Part shown: positions 38,526-47,105 of the stretch, in pieces | How positions within the stretch are numbered: the stretch's first letter is position 1 | How the letters are laid out: every line of letters begins with the position of its first letter | Translations under genes and position numbers: made by a program | Source: Buchananella felis | GTDB taxonomy: Bacteria > Actinomycetota > Actinomycetes > Actinomycetales > Actinomycetaceae | Length of the DNA: 64,000 nucleotides | Assembly: GCF_041380015.1 (NCBI RefSeq) | Contig: NZ_CP159978.1 | Direction: 5' to 3' (one strand) | Notes under the pieces: generated by a model | The model's database searches: none | Seen by the model: the letters and a program-made list of their open reading frames with translations, nothing else | Told to the model about the DNA's origin: nothing

Positions 38526-38990
38526 ATGACCACTCCCGCGCTTCCCCTCCCCGATTCCTACAACGCCGCCGCCGCCCAGGCCGCCACCCCGCAGGAGGCC
38601 GCCCAGCTGGTGGAGCTGGGCGAACTGGCCGAGCGGATGGGCATAGAGCTGGAGCAGGTCTCGGCCGACTTCGCCGTGGCCACCATGCCAGTCGAGGGCA
38701 ACCGGCAGCCCCTGGGCGTGCTCAACGGTGGGGCTTCTGCGGTGCTGGCTGAGACGGTCGCCTCCATCGCCGCCCGCCTGCACGCCTTCCACGTGGGCGG
38801 GCACGCGGCCGTGGGCGTGGACCTGTCCATCACCCACCACCGCCCCGTTCGGGAGGGGCGGGTGCGGGCGCAGGCCACCTCCCTGCACCGAGGCCGCACC
38901 ACGGCCTGCTACGAGATCGTTCTGACCGATTCGGCCGGACGACGTTCCGCCACCGCCCGGCTCACCCTGGCCGTCCTGCGCGGAAGCTGA
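38526..38990 (+). CDS. hotdog-fold thioesterase (PaaI-like)
   Basis: 154 residues. GVLNGGASAVLAETVASIAA and VDLSITHHRPVREGRV are the acyl-CoA thioesterase hotdog signature (central helix, then beta strand). It probably hydrolyses aromatic or other acyl-CoAs; some relatives act in menaquinone synthesis. The frame continues upstream inside polA, but ATG 38526 gives the family length. It is divergent from polA with 19 bp between starts, and is followed closely by an unrecognised gene. Confidence 0.85.
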   Translation: MTTPALPLPDSYNAAAAQAATPQEAAQLVELGELAERMGIELEQVSADFAVATMPVEGNRQPLGVLNGGASAVLAETVASIAARLHAFHVGGHAAVGVDLSITHHRPVREGRVRAQATSLHRGRTTACYEIVLTDSAGRRSATARLTLAVLRGS

Positions 38991-39022
38991 TTACGTCGCT
39001 GCGCTAAAGGAGGAGACCGACC

Positions 39023-39445
39023 GTGTGCTTCTTTAACCTCTGGCTACTGCCTGAACGCTGTGCCACCGACGACTTCGCTCAAAGGGCGAAGGAATCGGCC
39101 GGTGTCGACCTAACCCTGCTTAACAACGACGTTGTCGCGCCGCAATCGGCTCAGTTGGCATCCACATTCCGCCTCGGCCCTGCTACCTGCGATTGCGCAA
39201 GCTTCATCGGGAACCGCTCCGCCGGCCGGGACGACCTCGAGGTGGCTCGGGTGCGACGATGGATGGACCTGCTTGCCCAAGAGCTCGGGCCAAAAGCCAG
39301 GGTGGGACTGATACAGACTTGGAGCCCCGCAGGATTAGTAGAGCCTACGACAGTAACCAGACTGCCCCTGCACCAAGTCGACGAGGCTCGCCTGCGAGCA
39401 CTACAAGAGGACGAGCTACTGTTGATCCGCTTTAGCAGGTGGTGA
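39023..39445 (+). CDS. hypothetical protein starting Met-Cys
   Basis: 140 residues that I do not recognise. The start is GTG at 39023 with a strong AAAGGAGG at 39006-39013. Residue 2 is Cys (MCFFNLWLLPE), with further Cys at 13, 56 and 58 (TCDCASFIGNR). No signal peptide or membrane segment is seen; the C-terminus has a Trp-containing strand (VGLIQTWSP) and ends SRW. An N-terminal Cys exposed after Met removal is used by Ntn-hydrolases and YedK-type proteins, but the other motifs of those families are missing. GC is lower than its neighbours. Probably a real protein; function unknown. Confidence 0.65.
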   Translation: MCFFNLWLLPERCATDDFAQRAKESAGVDLTLLNNDVVAPQSAQLASTFRLGPATCDCASFIGNRSAGRDDLEVARVRRWMDLLAQELGPKARVGLIQTWSPAGLVEPTTVTRLPLHQVDEARLRALQEDELLLIRFSRW

Positions 39446-39446
39446 G

Positions 39447-40388
39447 TCAGTGGCCCTCGCGGGCGGGCAGCATGCGCTTAACCCCTGTCACCGCGAACGC
39501 GGCCAGGGAGCCCCACAGCAGGCCGAACACGCCGGACAACGCGGTGTCCACCAGCCACATCACCGCGCCGCCAGCGCCGGCCACCGCGTGCACGGCCACC
39601 TCCACCCAGTGGTGCAGGAATTCCACGTGCAGGTCCGCCAGGGACACGATCACGATGTGACCGCCCACCCACAGCATCGCCACGGTGCCAACCACGCCGA
39701 TGAAGTCGAAGACCTTGGGCATGACCCGCACGATCGCCGTCCCCAGCCTGGCGCGCCCGCCGCCGCGACGCACCAGCGAGGCGCCGAAGTCGTCCATCTT
39801 CACCAGCACCGCCACCAGGCCGTAGACAAAGAAGGTCATGAACAGTGCCACGGCCACCAGGATCGCCACGCGCATCGTGTTCGTCTCCCCCGCCAGCTCC
39901 GCCAGGGAGATCAGCATGATCTCTGCAGACAGGATCAGGTCCGTGCGGATCGCGGAGGACACCATGCGCTTTTCCAGCTCCTCGGCGCTCTCCGCGCCCG
40001 CCGCACCGCCGTCGTCTCCGTGGTGGGAGAGCACGTGGAGCTTGACCAGCACCTTCTCCGCCCCCTCGAAGCACAGGTAGGTGCCGCCGATCAGCAGCAG
40101 CACCGGCAGCGACCACGGCGCGAAGTAGGACAGCAGGAACGCCGCCGGCAGGATCACCAGCAGCTTGTTGATCAGCGAGCCGCGCGCGATCCTGCCGATG
40201 ATCGGCAGCTCCCGCGCCGGGGACAGGCCCCGCACGTACTGGGGCGTCACCGCCGTGTCGTCGATAACCACGCCCACGGCCTTGGCCGACGCCTTCGCGG
40301 CGCCGGCGGCAACGTCGTCCAAAGAGGACGCGGCGAGCTTCGCCATCGTCGCAATGTCGTCCAGCAGGGCAATAAGGCCACCGGCCAT
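39447..40388 (-). CDS. DUF808 family inner membrane protein (YedI-like)
   Basis: 313 residues. The N-terminal AGGLIALLDDIATMAKLAASSLDDVAAGAAKASAKAVGVVIDDTAVTP-type sequence and later GGTYLCFEGAEKV are diagnostic of DUF808. Several membrane segments. The cellular role is unknown. It is convergent with the Met-Cys protein gene, with one base between their ends. The LDDVAAG segment coincides with a copy of the GGCAACGTCGTCC motif. Confidence 0.85.
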   Translation of the reverse strand: MAGGLIALLDDIATMAKLAASSLDDVAAGAAKASAKAVGVVIDDTAVTPQYVRGLSPARELPIIGRIARGSLINKLLVILPAAFLLSYFAPWSLPVLLLIGGTYLCFEGAEKVLVKLHVLSHHGDDGGAAGAESAEELEKRMVSSAIRTDLILSAEIMLISLAELAGETNTMRVAILVAVALFMTFFVYGLVAVLVKMDDFGASLVRRGGGRARLGTAIVRVMPKVFDFIGVVGTVAMLWVGGHIVIVSLADLHVEFLHHWVEVAVHAVAGAGGAVMWLVDTALSGVFGLLWGSLAAFAVTGVKRMLPAREGH

Positions 40389-40417
40389 CGGCTAGCTCCC
40401 GTCCAAATCAAGAGCAC

Positions 40418-40451
40418 TGTGCTCGGGCACCCCGAAAGGCGCCCGAGCACA
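40418..40451 (-). terminator. terminator of the ANTAR regulator gene
   Basis: 11-bp perfect stem (40418-40428 with 40441-40451) with loop ACCCCGAAAG..., 13 bases past the stop codon. Confidence 0.75.
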
Positions 40452-40463
40452 CAGCATAAATGC

Positions 40464-41132
40464 TCAGTCCTTGCCCTTACCGAGCTGCTCGATCACCGCG
40501 TCCGCCACCTCGCGCATGGTCAGGCGGCGGTCCATGGAGGTCTTTTGAATCCAGCGGAACGCCTCCCCCTCGCTCAGGTTCATCTCAGACATGAGCAGGC
40601 CACGGGCCCGGTCCACCCGCTTGCGAGTCTCGAAGCGGACCTGCAGGTCGGCGATCTCGTCCTCCAGCGCCACGATCTCCTGGTAGCGCGCGAAGGCGAT
40701 GTCGATGGCCGGCAGCAGGTCAGCCTCGGAGAACGGCTTGGTCACATACGCCATCGCACCCGCGTCCCGCGCGCGCTCCACCAGCGCGGACTGCGAGAAC
40801 GCCGTCAGCATCACCACGGCACATGCGTTGTCCTTCAGAATGCGCTCCGCGGCCGTGATGCCGTCCATGATCGGCATCTTCACGTCCAGCAGCACCACGT
40901 CCGGCTCGAGCTCGGTGACCAGCTGGACGGCCTCCTCGCCGTTGTCGGCCTCACCAACCACCTCGTAGCCGGCCGCCTCCAGAATCTCCACGATGTCCAG
41001 GCGGATCAGGGTCTCGTCTTCTGCCACCACCACGCGCCGAGCGGTCGGGACCGAACTATCAGTACCCGAGGAGTCAGCGCCGTTGATGATCTCATCGATT
41101 GTTGGAGGAGAGTCGTTGTTCACGCCCTCCAT
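40464..41132 (-). CDS. pdtaR: response regulator with RNA-binding ANTAR domain (PdtaR-like)
   Basis: 222 residues. An N-terminal disordered stretch (1-30), then a receiver domain (about 32-150) with the acidic pair VAEDE, phospho-acceptor Asp in VVLLDVKMPIMDG and Lys in VTKPF. The C-terminal ANTAR domain has KRVDRARGLLMSEMNLSEGEAFRWIQKTSMD, which binds two-loop RNA hairpins to antiterminate transcription. In Mycobacterium the homologue Rv1626 pairs with the PdtaS kinase and also neighbours pyk. ATG 41132 is assumed; GTG 41123 is an alternative. Confidence 0.92.
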   Translation of the reverse strand: MEGVNNDSPPTIDEIINGADSSGTDSSVPTARRVVVAEDETLIRLDIVEILEAAGYEVVGEADNGEEAVQLVTELEPDVVLLDVKMPIMDGITAAERILKDNACAVVMLTAFSQSALVERARDAGAMAYVTKPFSEADLLPAIDIAFARYQEIVALEDEIADLQVRFETRKRVDRARGLLMSEMNLSEGEAFRWIQKTSMDRRLTMREVADAVIEQLGKGKD

Positions 41133-41176
41133 CCTATCCCGCTAAAGGCACCAAAACACGGCGGGCGGGCACGAAA

Positions 41177-41206
41177 TTGCTCCGTGGCGGCATGTCACGC
41201 TAGTGT
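41177..41206 (+). promoter_or_regulatory. promoter of the tRNA gene
   Basis: -35 TTGCTC (41177-41182), 18-bp spacer, -10 TAGTGT (41201-41206), placing the transcription start a few bases before the tRNA. Confidence 0.6.
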
Positions 41207-41217
41207 GTACCAGGCCC

Positions 41218-41291
41218 GCCCCGGTGGCCCAATTGGCAGAGGCGAACGACTCAAAATCGTTAGGTTGTGGGTTCGAATCCCACCCGGGGCA
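41218..41291 (+). tRNA. tRNA-Leu(CAA) with short variable loop
   Basis: 74 nt including the discriminator A; CCA is not encoded. The acceptor GCCCCGG/CCGGGGC pairs perfectly. Anticodon stem AACGA/TCGTT with loop CTCAAAA gives anticodon CAA (codon UUG, Leu). The T arm is GTGGG-TTCGAAT-CCCAC. The variable region is only about five nt (AGGTT), whereas bacterial tRNA-Leu normally has a long variable arm. It lies between the ANTAR regulator and pyk; as I recall, leuV of M. tuberculosis has a similar setting. Identity by anticodon only. Confidence 0.85.
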
Positions 41292-41308
41292 CAAATTGAA
41301 TAAGCGCC

Positions 41309-41351
41309 AAAGGGGCGGCGATACCCGCGAATGCGGGCTCGCCGCCCCTTT
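41309..41351 (+). terminator. terminator after the tRNA
   Basis: 13-bp outer stem (41309-41321 with 41339-41351) enclosing an inner CCCGC/GCGGG hairpin and ending in TTTC. Confidence 0.8.
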
Positions 41352-41395
41352 CACTGTCCCCTGGACCTGTTACCCGCCCGGGAACACGAAGGCTG

Positions 41396-41428
41396 GGGGC
41401 GGCGAAACCCGTTTCGTTTCGCCGCCCC
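41396..41428 (-). terminator. pyk terminator
   Basis: 13-bp stem (41396-41408 with 41416-41428) with loop CCGTTTC, just past the pyk stop on the minus strand. Confidence 0.8.
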
Positions 41429-41447
41429 AACCCAGGTTCGCGCCACC

Positions 41448-42875
41448 TCAGCGGTAGTCGGAGACGTCTCCAACGGAGTGGATGCGGATGGAGTTCGTGG
41501 AGCCTGCGGTGCCCGGGGGCATGCCGGCGCAGATGATGACGCGCTCGCCGTCAACGGCCAGTCCGGTCTCGCGCAGGGTGCGGTCCACCTGCTCCACCAT
41601 GTCGTCCGTGTGGGAGACGAAGGGGACCTTGTAGGTCTGCACGCCCCAGGACAGGGCCAGCACGGAGCGGGTGGAGTCCAGCGGCGTGAAGGCCAGGAGC
41701 GGCACGTGGGAGCGCCAGCGGGACAGGCGGCGGGCCGTGTCACCGGACTGGGTGAAGGTGACCAGGTACTTCGCCTCCAGGCGCTCGCCCATGCTAACGG
41801 CGGCCTCGGTGATGACACCACCCTTGGTGAGGGGCTTGGCGCGGTAGGTGGAGATCATGTCTCCGCCCTTGATCTCGACTTCCTCGATGATCTTGGCCAT
41901 GGTGCGCACGGCCTCGATCGGGTAGGCGCCCACGGAGGTCTCGCCGGAGAGCATGACCGCGTCGGCGCCGTCCAGGATCGCGTTGGCGCAGTCGGAGGCC
42001 TCGGCGCGGGTGGGGCGCGGGTTCTGGATCATGGACTCCAGCACCTGGGTGGCCACGATGACGGGCTTGGCGTAGCGGCGCGCGAATTCGATGGCGCGCT
42101 TCTGCACCAGCGGCACCTCCTCCAACGGCATCTCCACGCCGAGGTCACCGCGGGCGACCATGACGCCGTCGAAGGCGTCGACGATTTCTTGCAGCGCGGC
42201 CACGGCCTGCGGCTTTTCGATCTTCGCGATGACCGGGATGAAGCGGCCCTCCTCGCGCATGACCTCGTGGACGTCCTCGATGTCGGCGGCGTTGCGCACG
42301 AAGGACAGGGCGATGAAGTCGGCGCCCAGGCGCAGGGCCCAGCGCAGGTCGTCGCGGTCCTTCTCAGACAGGGCCGGGACGGACACGGCCACGCCGGGCA
42401 GGTTGATGCCCTTGTTGTTGGAGACGAAGCCGGGCACCTCGCAGCGGGTGACCACGTCGGTGTCGGTGACCTCAACCACGCGCACCGCGACGTTGCCGTC
42501 GTCGATCAGGAGGCGGTCGCCGGGGCGGCAGTCGCCGGGCAGGCCCTTGAACGTGGTGCCCACGCGCTCCTTGGTGCCCAGGATGTCGTCCGTGGTGATC
42601 GTGAAGATGTCGTCCTTTTCGAGCCTGTGCTTCAGGTCGTTCTCGAATCGGCCCAGTCGGATCTTGGGGCCCTGCAGGTCCACCAGGACCGCAACGGCGC
42701 GACCGGAGGCGTCCGCCGCGCGGCGCACGTTGCGGTAGACCTCCTCGTGCTGCTCGTAGGAACCGTGGGAGCAGTTGATACGAGCCACATCCATGCCGGC
42801 GTCAACCAACGCTTGCACCTGATCGGAACTGGCCGTGGCGGGGCCAATGGTGCAGACAATCTTCGCACTTCGCAT
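41448..42875 (-). CDS. pyk: pyruvate kinase
   Basis: Final ATP-producing step of glycolysis. 475 residues. KIVCTIGPAT (5-14), INCSHGSYEQH, DLQGPKIRLG, the catalytic VIAKIEKPQAV and MVARGDLGVEMP, and MLSGETSVGAYP are all present. The C-terminal allosteric domain is complete. It ends the trpCBA-lgt-pyk run on the minus strand and is 67 bp after lgt. Confidence 0.97.
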   Translation of the reverse strand: MRSAKIVCTIGPATASSDQVQALVDAGMDVARINCSHGSYEQHEEVYRNVRRAADASGRAVAVLVDLQGPKIRLGRFENDLKHRLEKDDIFTITTDDILGTKERVGTTFKGLPGDCRPGDRLLIDDGNVAVRVVEVTDTDVVTRCEVPGFVSNNKGINLPGVAVSVPALSEKDRDDLRWALRLGADFIALSFVRNAADIEDVHEVMREEGRFIPVIAKIEKPQAVAALQEIVDAFDGVMVARGDLGVEMPLEEVPLVQKRAIEFARRYAKPVIVATQVLESMIQNPRPTRAEASDCANAILDGADAVMLSGETSVGAYPIEAVRTMAKIIEEVEIKGGDMISTYRAKPLTKGGVITEAAVSMGERLEAKYLVTFTQSGDTARRLSRWRSHVPLLAFTPLDSTRSVLALSWGVQTYKVPFVSHTDDMVEQVDRTLRETGLAVDGERVIICAGMPPGTAGSTNSIRIHSVGDVSDYR

Positions 42876-42942
42876 GACTACAAGCCTAGCCGAAATTGCG
42901 GCGCGCCTGGGACCGAGGGCTCAGCCCCGCGCGGCCTCGACC

Positions 42943-43974
42943 TCAGTTCTTGGCGTCCTTTCCACTCGGTTCGTCGGTGCCGGGCTCGCGGCCGGGCAGG
43001 TAAATGTGGGCCGGATCGGCGTTTTCCTGGCCGCCCAGCGGGTAGGGCGCGTAGCCCTCCTGCCCGGTGGCGTGACCTTCGTCCCGTGCCTCCTTGCGGG
43101 CACTGACCTGGGCCGACGTCGCCTTCACGCCCTCGGCGACCGCCGGCAGGGTGCCGGCCACGCCTGCCTTGCGGGCGGTGGCGCGCTGGTAGAAGTAGAC
43201 GCCGATGGCGATCAGCAGGGTCGGGAAGACCAGCCACAGGTTGACCCGGATGCCCAGGATGTACTCGCTCTTGTCGATGCGCAGCGTCTCGATCATGGAG
43301 CGGCCCAGGGTGTAGCCGATCACGTAGAGCACGAACAGCTGCCCGGGCACCAGCCAGCGGCGCCGCTCGATCCACAGCAGCACGGCGGCGATCAGCAGGT
43401 TCCACAGCAGCTCGTAGAGGAAGGTGGGGTGGAACAGGGTGCCCTCGGCGTAGCCGGGCGGCATGTTGTGGGCGTCGATCTCCAGGCCCCAGGGCAGGGT
43501 GGTGGGCCGGCCAAAGAGCTCCTGGTTGAAGTAGTTGCCCAGCCGACCGATCGCCTGTGCCACGATCAGCGCCGGCGCCAGTGCGTCGGCGAAGGGGGCC
43601 AGGCGCAGGCCCCGGTAGCGGAAGTAGGCCAGCGCGCCCAGGCCACCGCCCACCACGGCGCCCCAGATGCCCAGGCCGCCCTCCCACACCTTGACGATGT
43701 TGAGCAGGGAGCCGTGCTCGCCGAAGTACTGCTCCGGCACGGTGAACACGTAGTAGAGGCGCCCGCCCAGGATGCCGGCGGGCACCACCCAGATGGCGGC
43801 GTCGTACACCACCTCGCCGTCTCCACCCCGGGCGGCGTAACGCTTGGAGCTCCAGATCACCGCCAGGAAGATTCCCACCAGGATGAAGAGCGCGTAAGCA
43901 CGCAGCGGCAGGGGGCCCAGGTGCCACACCCCCTGGCTCGGGCTCGGAATGGACAGTGGCAGCGAAACCGTCAT
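42943..43974 (-). CDS. lgt: prolipoprotein diacylglyceryl transferase
   Basis: Transfers diacylglycerol to the lipobox Cys of lipoproteins, the first step in their maturation. 343 residues, about seven membrane segments. Signature GRLGNYFNQELFGRPT near residues 143-158, plus RAYALFILVGI and the essential HPTFLYE. A charged, Pro/Gly-rich cytoplasmic tail of about 70 residues is longer than in E. coli but common in actinobacteria. The ATG directly follows the trpA stop. It would act on the lipoprotein at 9.4 kb. Confidence 0.95.
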   Translation of the reverse strand: MTVSLPLSIPSPSQGVWHLGPLPLRAYALFILVGIFLAVIWSSKRYAARGGDGEVVYDAAIWVVPAGILGGRLYYVFTVPEQYFGEHGSLLNIVKVWEGGLGIWGAVVGGGLGALAYFRYRGLRLAPFADALAPALIVAQAIGRLGNYFNQELFGRPTTLPWGLEIDAHNMPPGYAEGTLFHPTFLYELLWNLLIAAVLLWIERRRWLVPGQLFVLYVIGYTLGRSMIETLRIDKSEYILGIRVNLWLVFPTLLIAIGVYFYQRATARKAGVAGTLPAVAEGVKATSAQVSARKEARDEGHATGQEGYAPYPLGGQENADPAHIYLPGREPGTDEPSGKDAKN

Positions 43975-44766
43975 TTAGCGCACCCCCGCGCGGATAGAAG
44001 AAGCAAGTTGCCGCAGTCGTGCCAGGTCGGCCGCGCTGGCCTCGCCCACGGTGCGCACGAATGCAGAGCCAACAATAACGCCGTCGGAGTATTGCGCCAG
44101 TTCGGCCGCCTGCTCCCCGTTGGACACGCCCAGGCCCACGCACACCAGCTCGGCGCCGGCGGCGCGCGTGCGCTCCACCAGCTGGCGGGCCACGTCGTCT
44201 ACCTTGGCCCGCACGCCGGTCACGCCCATCGTGGAGGCGGCGTAAATCCAACCCCGGTGGGCCTCCACCGTCATCCGCAAGCGCTCGTCGGTGGAAGACG
44301 GTGCCACCAGGAAGATCTGCTCCAGGCCGGCCGCCGTGGCGGCCGCGCGCCACTGCCCACCCGCGTCCGGGGTCAGGTCCGGGGTGATCACGCCCGCCGC
44401 ACCGGCGTTGGCCAGGTCCCGGGCGAAGGCCTCCACGCCGTAGCGGTGGATCGGGTTGTAGTAGCTCATCAGGGTGATCGGGGCGCCCAGCGGGGCCAGC
44501 TCCTCCACGGCGGCGATGTAGTCCTTGAGCTTGACCCCGCGCGCCAGCGCCGCCTCGCTGGCGCGCTGGATCACCTCCCCGTCCATGCCGGGGTCGCTGT
44601 AGGGGAAGCCCAGCTCGATCACGTCAACGCCGCCGTCGATGAGCGCCTTAACCGCGTCGATCGAGCCGCGCACCGTGGGGTAGCCCACCGGCAGGTAGCC
44701 GATCAGCGCCGCTCCCCCGTCGGCCTTTATCTGGGCGATGCGCTCGCCTGAATAGTTCGTGCTCAC
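43975..44766 (-). CDS. trpA: tryptophan synthase alpha chain
   Basis: Cleaves indole-3-glycerol phosphate to indole and glyceraldehyde-3-phosphate. 263 residues, a TIM barrel. LIGYLPVGYPT, ELGFPYSDPGMDGEVIQ (catalytic Glu; Asp in PYSDP) and YAASTMGVTG are present. It overlaps the trpB stop (ATGA). Confidence 0.96.
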   Translation of the reverse strand: MSTNYSGERIAQIKADGGAALIGYLPVGYPTVRGSIDAVKALIDGGVDVIELGFPYSDPGMDGEVIQRASEAALARGVKLKDYIAAVEELAPLGAPITLMSYYNPIHRYGVEAFARDLANAGAAGVITPDLTPDAGGQWRAAATAAGLEQIFLVAPSSTDERLRMTVEAHRGWIYAASTMGVTGVRAKVDDVARQLVERTRAAGAELVCVGLGVSNGEQAAELAQYSDGVIVGSAFVRTVGEASAADLARLRQLASSIRAGVR

Positions 44767-46034
44767 TTCGTCTCCCCCAGCTCTGCGGCGGCCTCCGCCG
44801 CCTCCGCCTGGTCCAGCAGGTCAAACCATCGGGCCGCGGTGGCCACGTCCTTGTCCCCGCGCCCGGAGAGGTTGACCAGGATCACCGGTGCTCCCCCGTT
44901 CGCGCCGCGCGCCCCCGCCTGCGTCAGCTCGAGTCCCAGCTGCAGCGCGCCCGCCAGCGCGTGGGCGGACTCGATGGCCGGGATGATTCCCTCCGTGTGG
45001 CACAACAGCCGGAAGGCCTCCATCGCCTGCGCGTCCGTCACGGGCCGGTACTCGGCCCGCCCGATGCTGGCCAGCCACGAATGCTGCGGCCCGACGCCCG
45101 GGTAGTCCAGCCCGGCCGAGATGGAGTGCGACTCGCGCGTCTGCCCGTCCTCGTCCTGCAGCAGGTAGGAGCGCGCCCCGTGCAGCACCCCCACCTCGCC
45201 TGCCGTGATGGAGGAGGCGTGCCGCCCGCTCTCCAGCCCGTCGCCGCCGGCCTCCAATCCGACCAGCCGGACGGCAGCGTCGTCCAAGAAGGCGTTGAAA
45301 ATGCCGATCGCGTTGGAGCCGCCGCCGATGCAGGCGCAGACCACGTCCGGCAGGGTGCCGGTGCGCTCCAGCATCTGCTCGCGCGCCTCCTGCCCGATCA
45401 CCTGCTGCAGGTCGCGCACCAGCGCGGGGAACGGGGCCGGACCCGCAGCCGTGCCGAATATGTAGTTCGTGGTGGCGACGTTAGAAACCCAGTCGCGGAA
45501 GGCCTCGTTGATCGCGTCCTTCAAGGTAGCGCTGCCGGTGGCCACGCCGCGCACCTCCGCGCCCAGCAAGCGCATGCGCGCCACGTTCAGGGCCTGGCGC
45601 TGCATGTCCTGCGCGCCCATGTAGATCACGCACTCCAGTCCCAGCAGTGCGGCCGCCGTCGCGGTGGCCACGCCGTGCTGGCCCGCCCCCGTCTCCGCGA
45701 TCACGCGCCTCTTGCCCACCTTGCGGGTCAAAAGGGCCTGGCCCAGCACGTTGTTGATCTTGTGGCTGCCGGTGTGGTTGAGGTCCTCGCGCTTAAGGAA
45801 GACGCGCACGTCCCCGGCGTGGCTGGCAAAGCGCGGCACCTCCGTCAGCGGCGAGGGCCGTCCCACGTAGTTGCGGTGCAGCTCGGCGAGCTCCGCGTGA
45901 AAGCCCGGGTCGGCCTGGAGCTGCGCCCATGCCTCCGTCAGGTCGTCCAGCGTGGCCTGCAGGGCCTCGGGCACGTAGCGGCCGCCGAAGTCCCCGAAGT
46001 CCGGTCCGGGGTGCTGTGCCAAGCTCATGGTCAT
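44763..46034 (-). CDS. trpB: tryptophan synthase beta chain
   Basis: PLP enzyme joining indole and serine. 423 residues. GDFGGRYVPEAL (13-24), the PLP Lys in LNHTGSHKINN, AETGAGQHG, CIGGGSNAIG and the SGRGDKD motif near the end. The ATG overlaps the trpC stop, and the C-terminus has a short Ala/Glu tail. Functional complex with TrpA expected. Confidence 0.97.
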   Translation of the reverse strand: MTMSLAQHPGPDFGDFGGRYVPEALQATLDDLTEAWAQLQADPGFHAELAELHRNYVGRPSPLTEVPRFASHAGDVRVFLKREDLNHTGSHKINNVLGQALLTRKVGKRRVIAETGAGQHGVATATAAALLGLECVIYMGAQDMQRQALNVARMRLLGAEVRGVATGSATLKDAINEAFRDWVSNVATTNYIFGTAAGPAPFPALVRDLQQVIGQEAREQMLERTGTLPDVVCACIGGGSNAIGIFNAFLDDAAVRLVGLEAGGDGLESGRHASSITAGEVGVLHGARSYLLQDEDGQTRESHSISAGLDYPGVGPQHSWLASIGRAEYRPVTDAQAMEAFRLLCHTEGIIPAIESAHALAGALQLGLELTQAGARGANGGAPVILVNLSGRGDKDVATAARWFDLLDQAEAAEAAAELGETK

Positions 46035-46858
46035 TCCTTCTCGTTGTCCGGGTTGGGGCCCAGGGAGGGGTGGGAGCAGGCGGCGATGAACTCGCGCACC
46101 GACGCAGCCGGATCGCCGCTCTTGACCAGCGCCTCCCCCACCAGCACCGAGTTGGCGCCGGCGCGGAAGTAGTCCACCACGTCGTGCGGGCCCCGCACCC
46201 CGCTCTCGGCCACCACCGTGATGTCGCTGGGGATCACGTCGACCACTTGAGCGAACGTGGAGCGATCCACCTCCAGCGTGGTCAGGTCGCGGGCGTTGAC
46301 GCCGATCAGCTTGGCGCCCGCGTCCACCGCGCGGCGCGCCTCCAGCCGCGAGTGCGTCTCCACCAGCGCCGTCATTCCCAGGGAGTGGATCCGCTCGATG
46401 AAGGACTCCAGCGCCGGCTGCTCCAGGGCCGCCACGATCAGCAGCACGCAGTCGGCGCCGTGGGCGCGCGCCTCGTGAATCTGATAGGGGGTGACCACGA
46501 AGTCCTTGCGCAGCACCGGGATGTCCACCGCGCGGCGCACCGCGTCCAGGTCCGCCAGGCTGCCGCCGAAGCGCCGCTCCTCCGTCAGCACCGAGATCAT
46601 CGACGCCCCGCCGGCCTCGTACAGGCGCGCCAGCGTGGCCGGGTCCGGGATGTCCGCCAGGCGGCCCTTGGAGGGGCTGGAGCGCTTGACCTCAGCGATG
46701 ATCGTGAGCGGCCCGGCGCCACTGCGCAGCGCAGGCACCACGGCACGGGCGCTTACTTGCCGGGCGGCTTCCTCCTTGACCAGCGCGAGCGGCTTTTGCG
46801 CTTCTCGGCGCGCCACATCGTCACGCACGCCCGCCACGATGCTCTCCAGCACGTTCAC
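46031..46858 (-). CDS. trpC: indole-3-glycerol-phosphate synthase
   Basis: Ring-closing step of tryptophan synthesis. 275 residues from GTG 46858 behind GAAAGGGGC. Motifs: TIIAEVKRSSPSKG (catalytic Lys), VLRKDFVVTPYQI, IGVNARDLTTLEVD and VAESGVRGP. The frame extends upstream to 46999 through a copy of the recurring AACGTCGGCC motif, but that part is not IGPS-like. Followed by trpB with a four-base overlap. Confidence 0.95.
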   Translation of the reverse strand: MNVLESIVAGVRDDVARREAQKPLALVKEEAARQVSARAVVPALRSGAGPLTIIAEVKRSSPSKGRLADIPDPATLARLYEAGGASMISVLTEERRFGGSLADLDAVRRAVDIPVLRKDFVVTPYQIHEARAHGADCVLLIVAALEQPALESFIERIHSLGMTALVETHSRLEARRAVDAGAKLIGVNARDLTTLEVDRSTFAQVVDVIPSDITVVAESGVRGPHDVVDYFRAGANSVLVGEALVKSGDPAASVREFIAACSHPSLGPNPDNEKE

Positions 46859-47072
46859 GCTTGCCCCTTTCGTCACCCAACCCGGTTCCAGGCGGCCCCC
46901 TTGCCGTTGCGGCCCTACCCTACCGCTTGGCGCATACACCGGAATCTCGCGCCCACATTTGGGCGCCGCGATGGCCGACGTTCCGCCCGCCGCCCCCACT
47001 GTTACGGCCAGTGCAATACGCGGCCCAACGGTGACGCGGCTCGGCGCGGGTGATTTGACACGCCACCGCCCG

Positions 47073-47103
47073 CGCGTGCTCCGCCGCTGCGGCGATGCAC
47101 GCG
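47073..47103 (-). terminator. possible terminator between PIG-V-like gene and trpC
   Basis: Inverted repeat CGCGTGC (47073-47079) with GCACGCG (47097-47103) plus inner CGCCG/CGGCG and loop CTG, directly after the stop codon. No clear U-tract, so its strength is uncertain. Confidence 0.5.
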
Positions 47104-47105
47104 GG

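Noticed and set aside
46859..46999. N-terminal extension of TrpC
   Set aside because: The extra 47 codons are encoded by leader DNA with the recurring motif. The GTG at 46858 has a ribosome site and matches the IGPS length.
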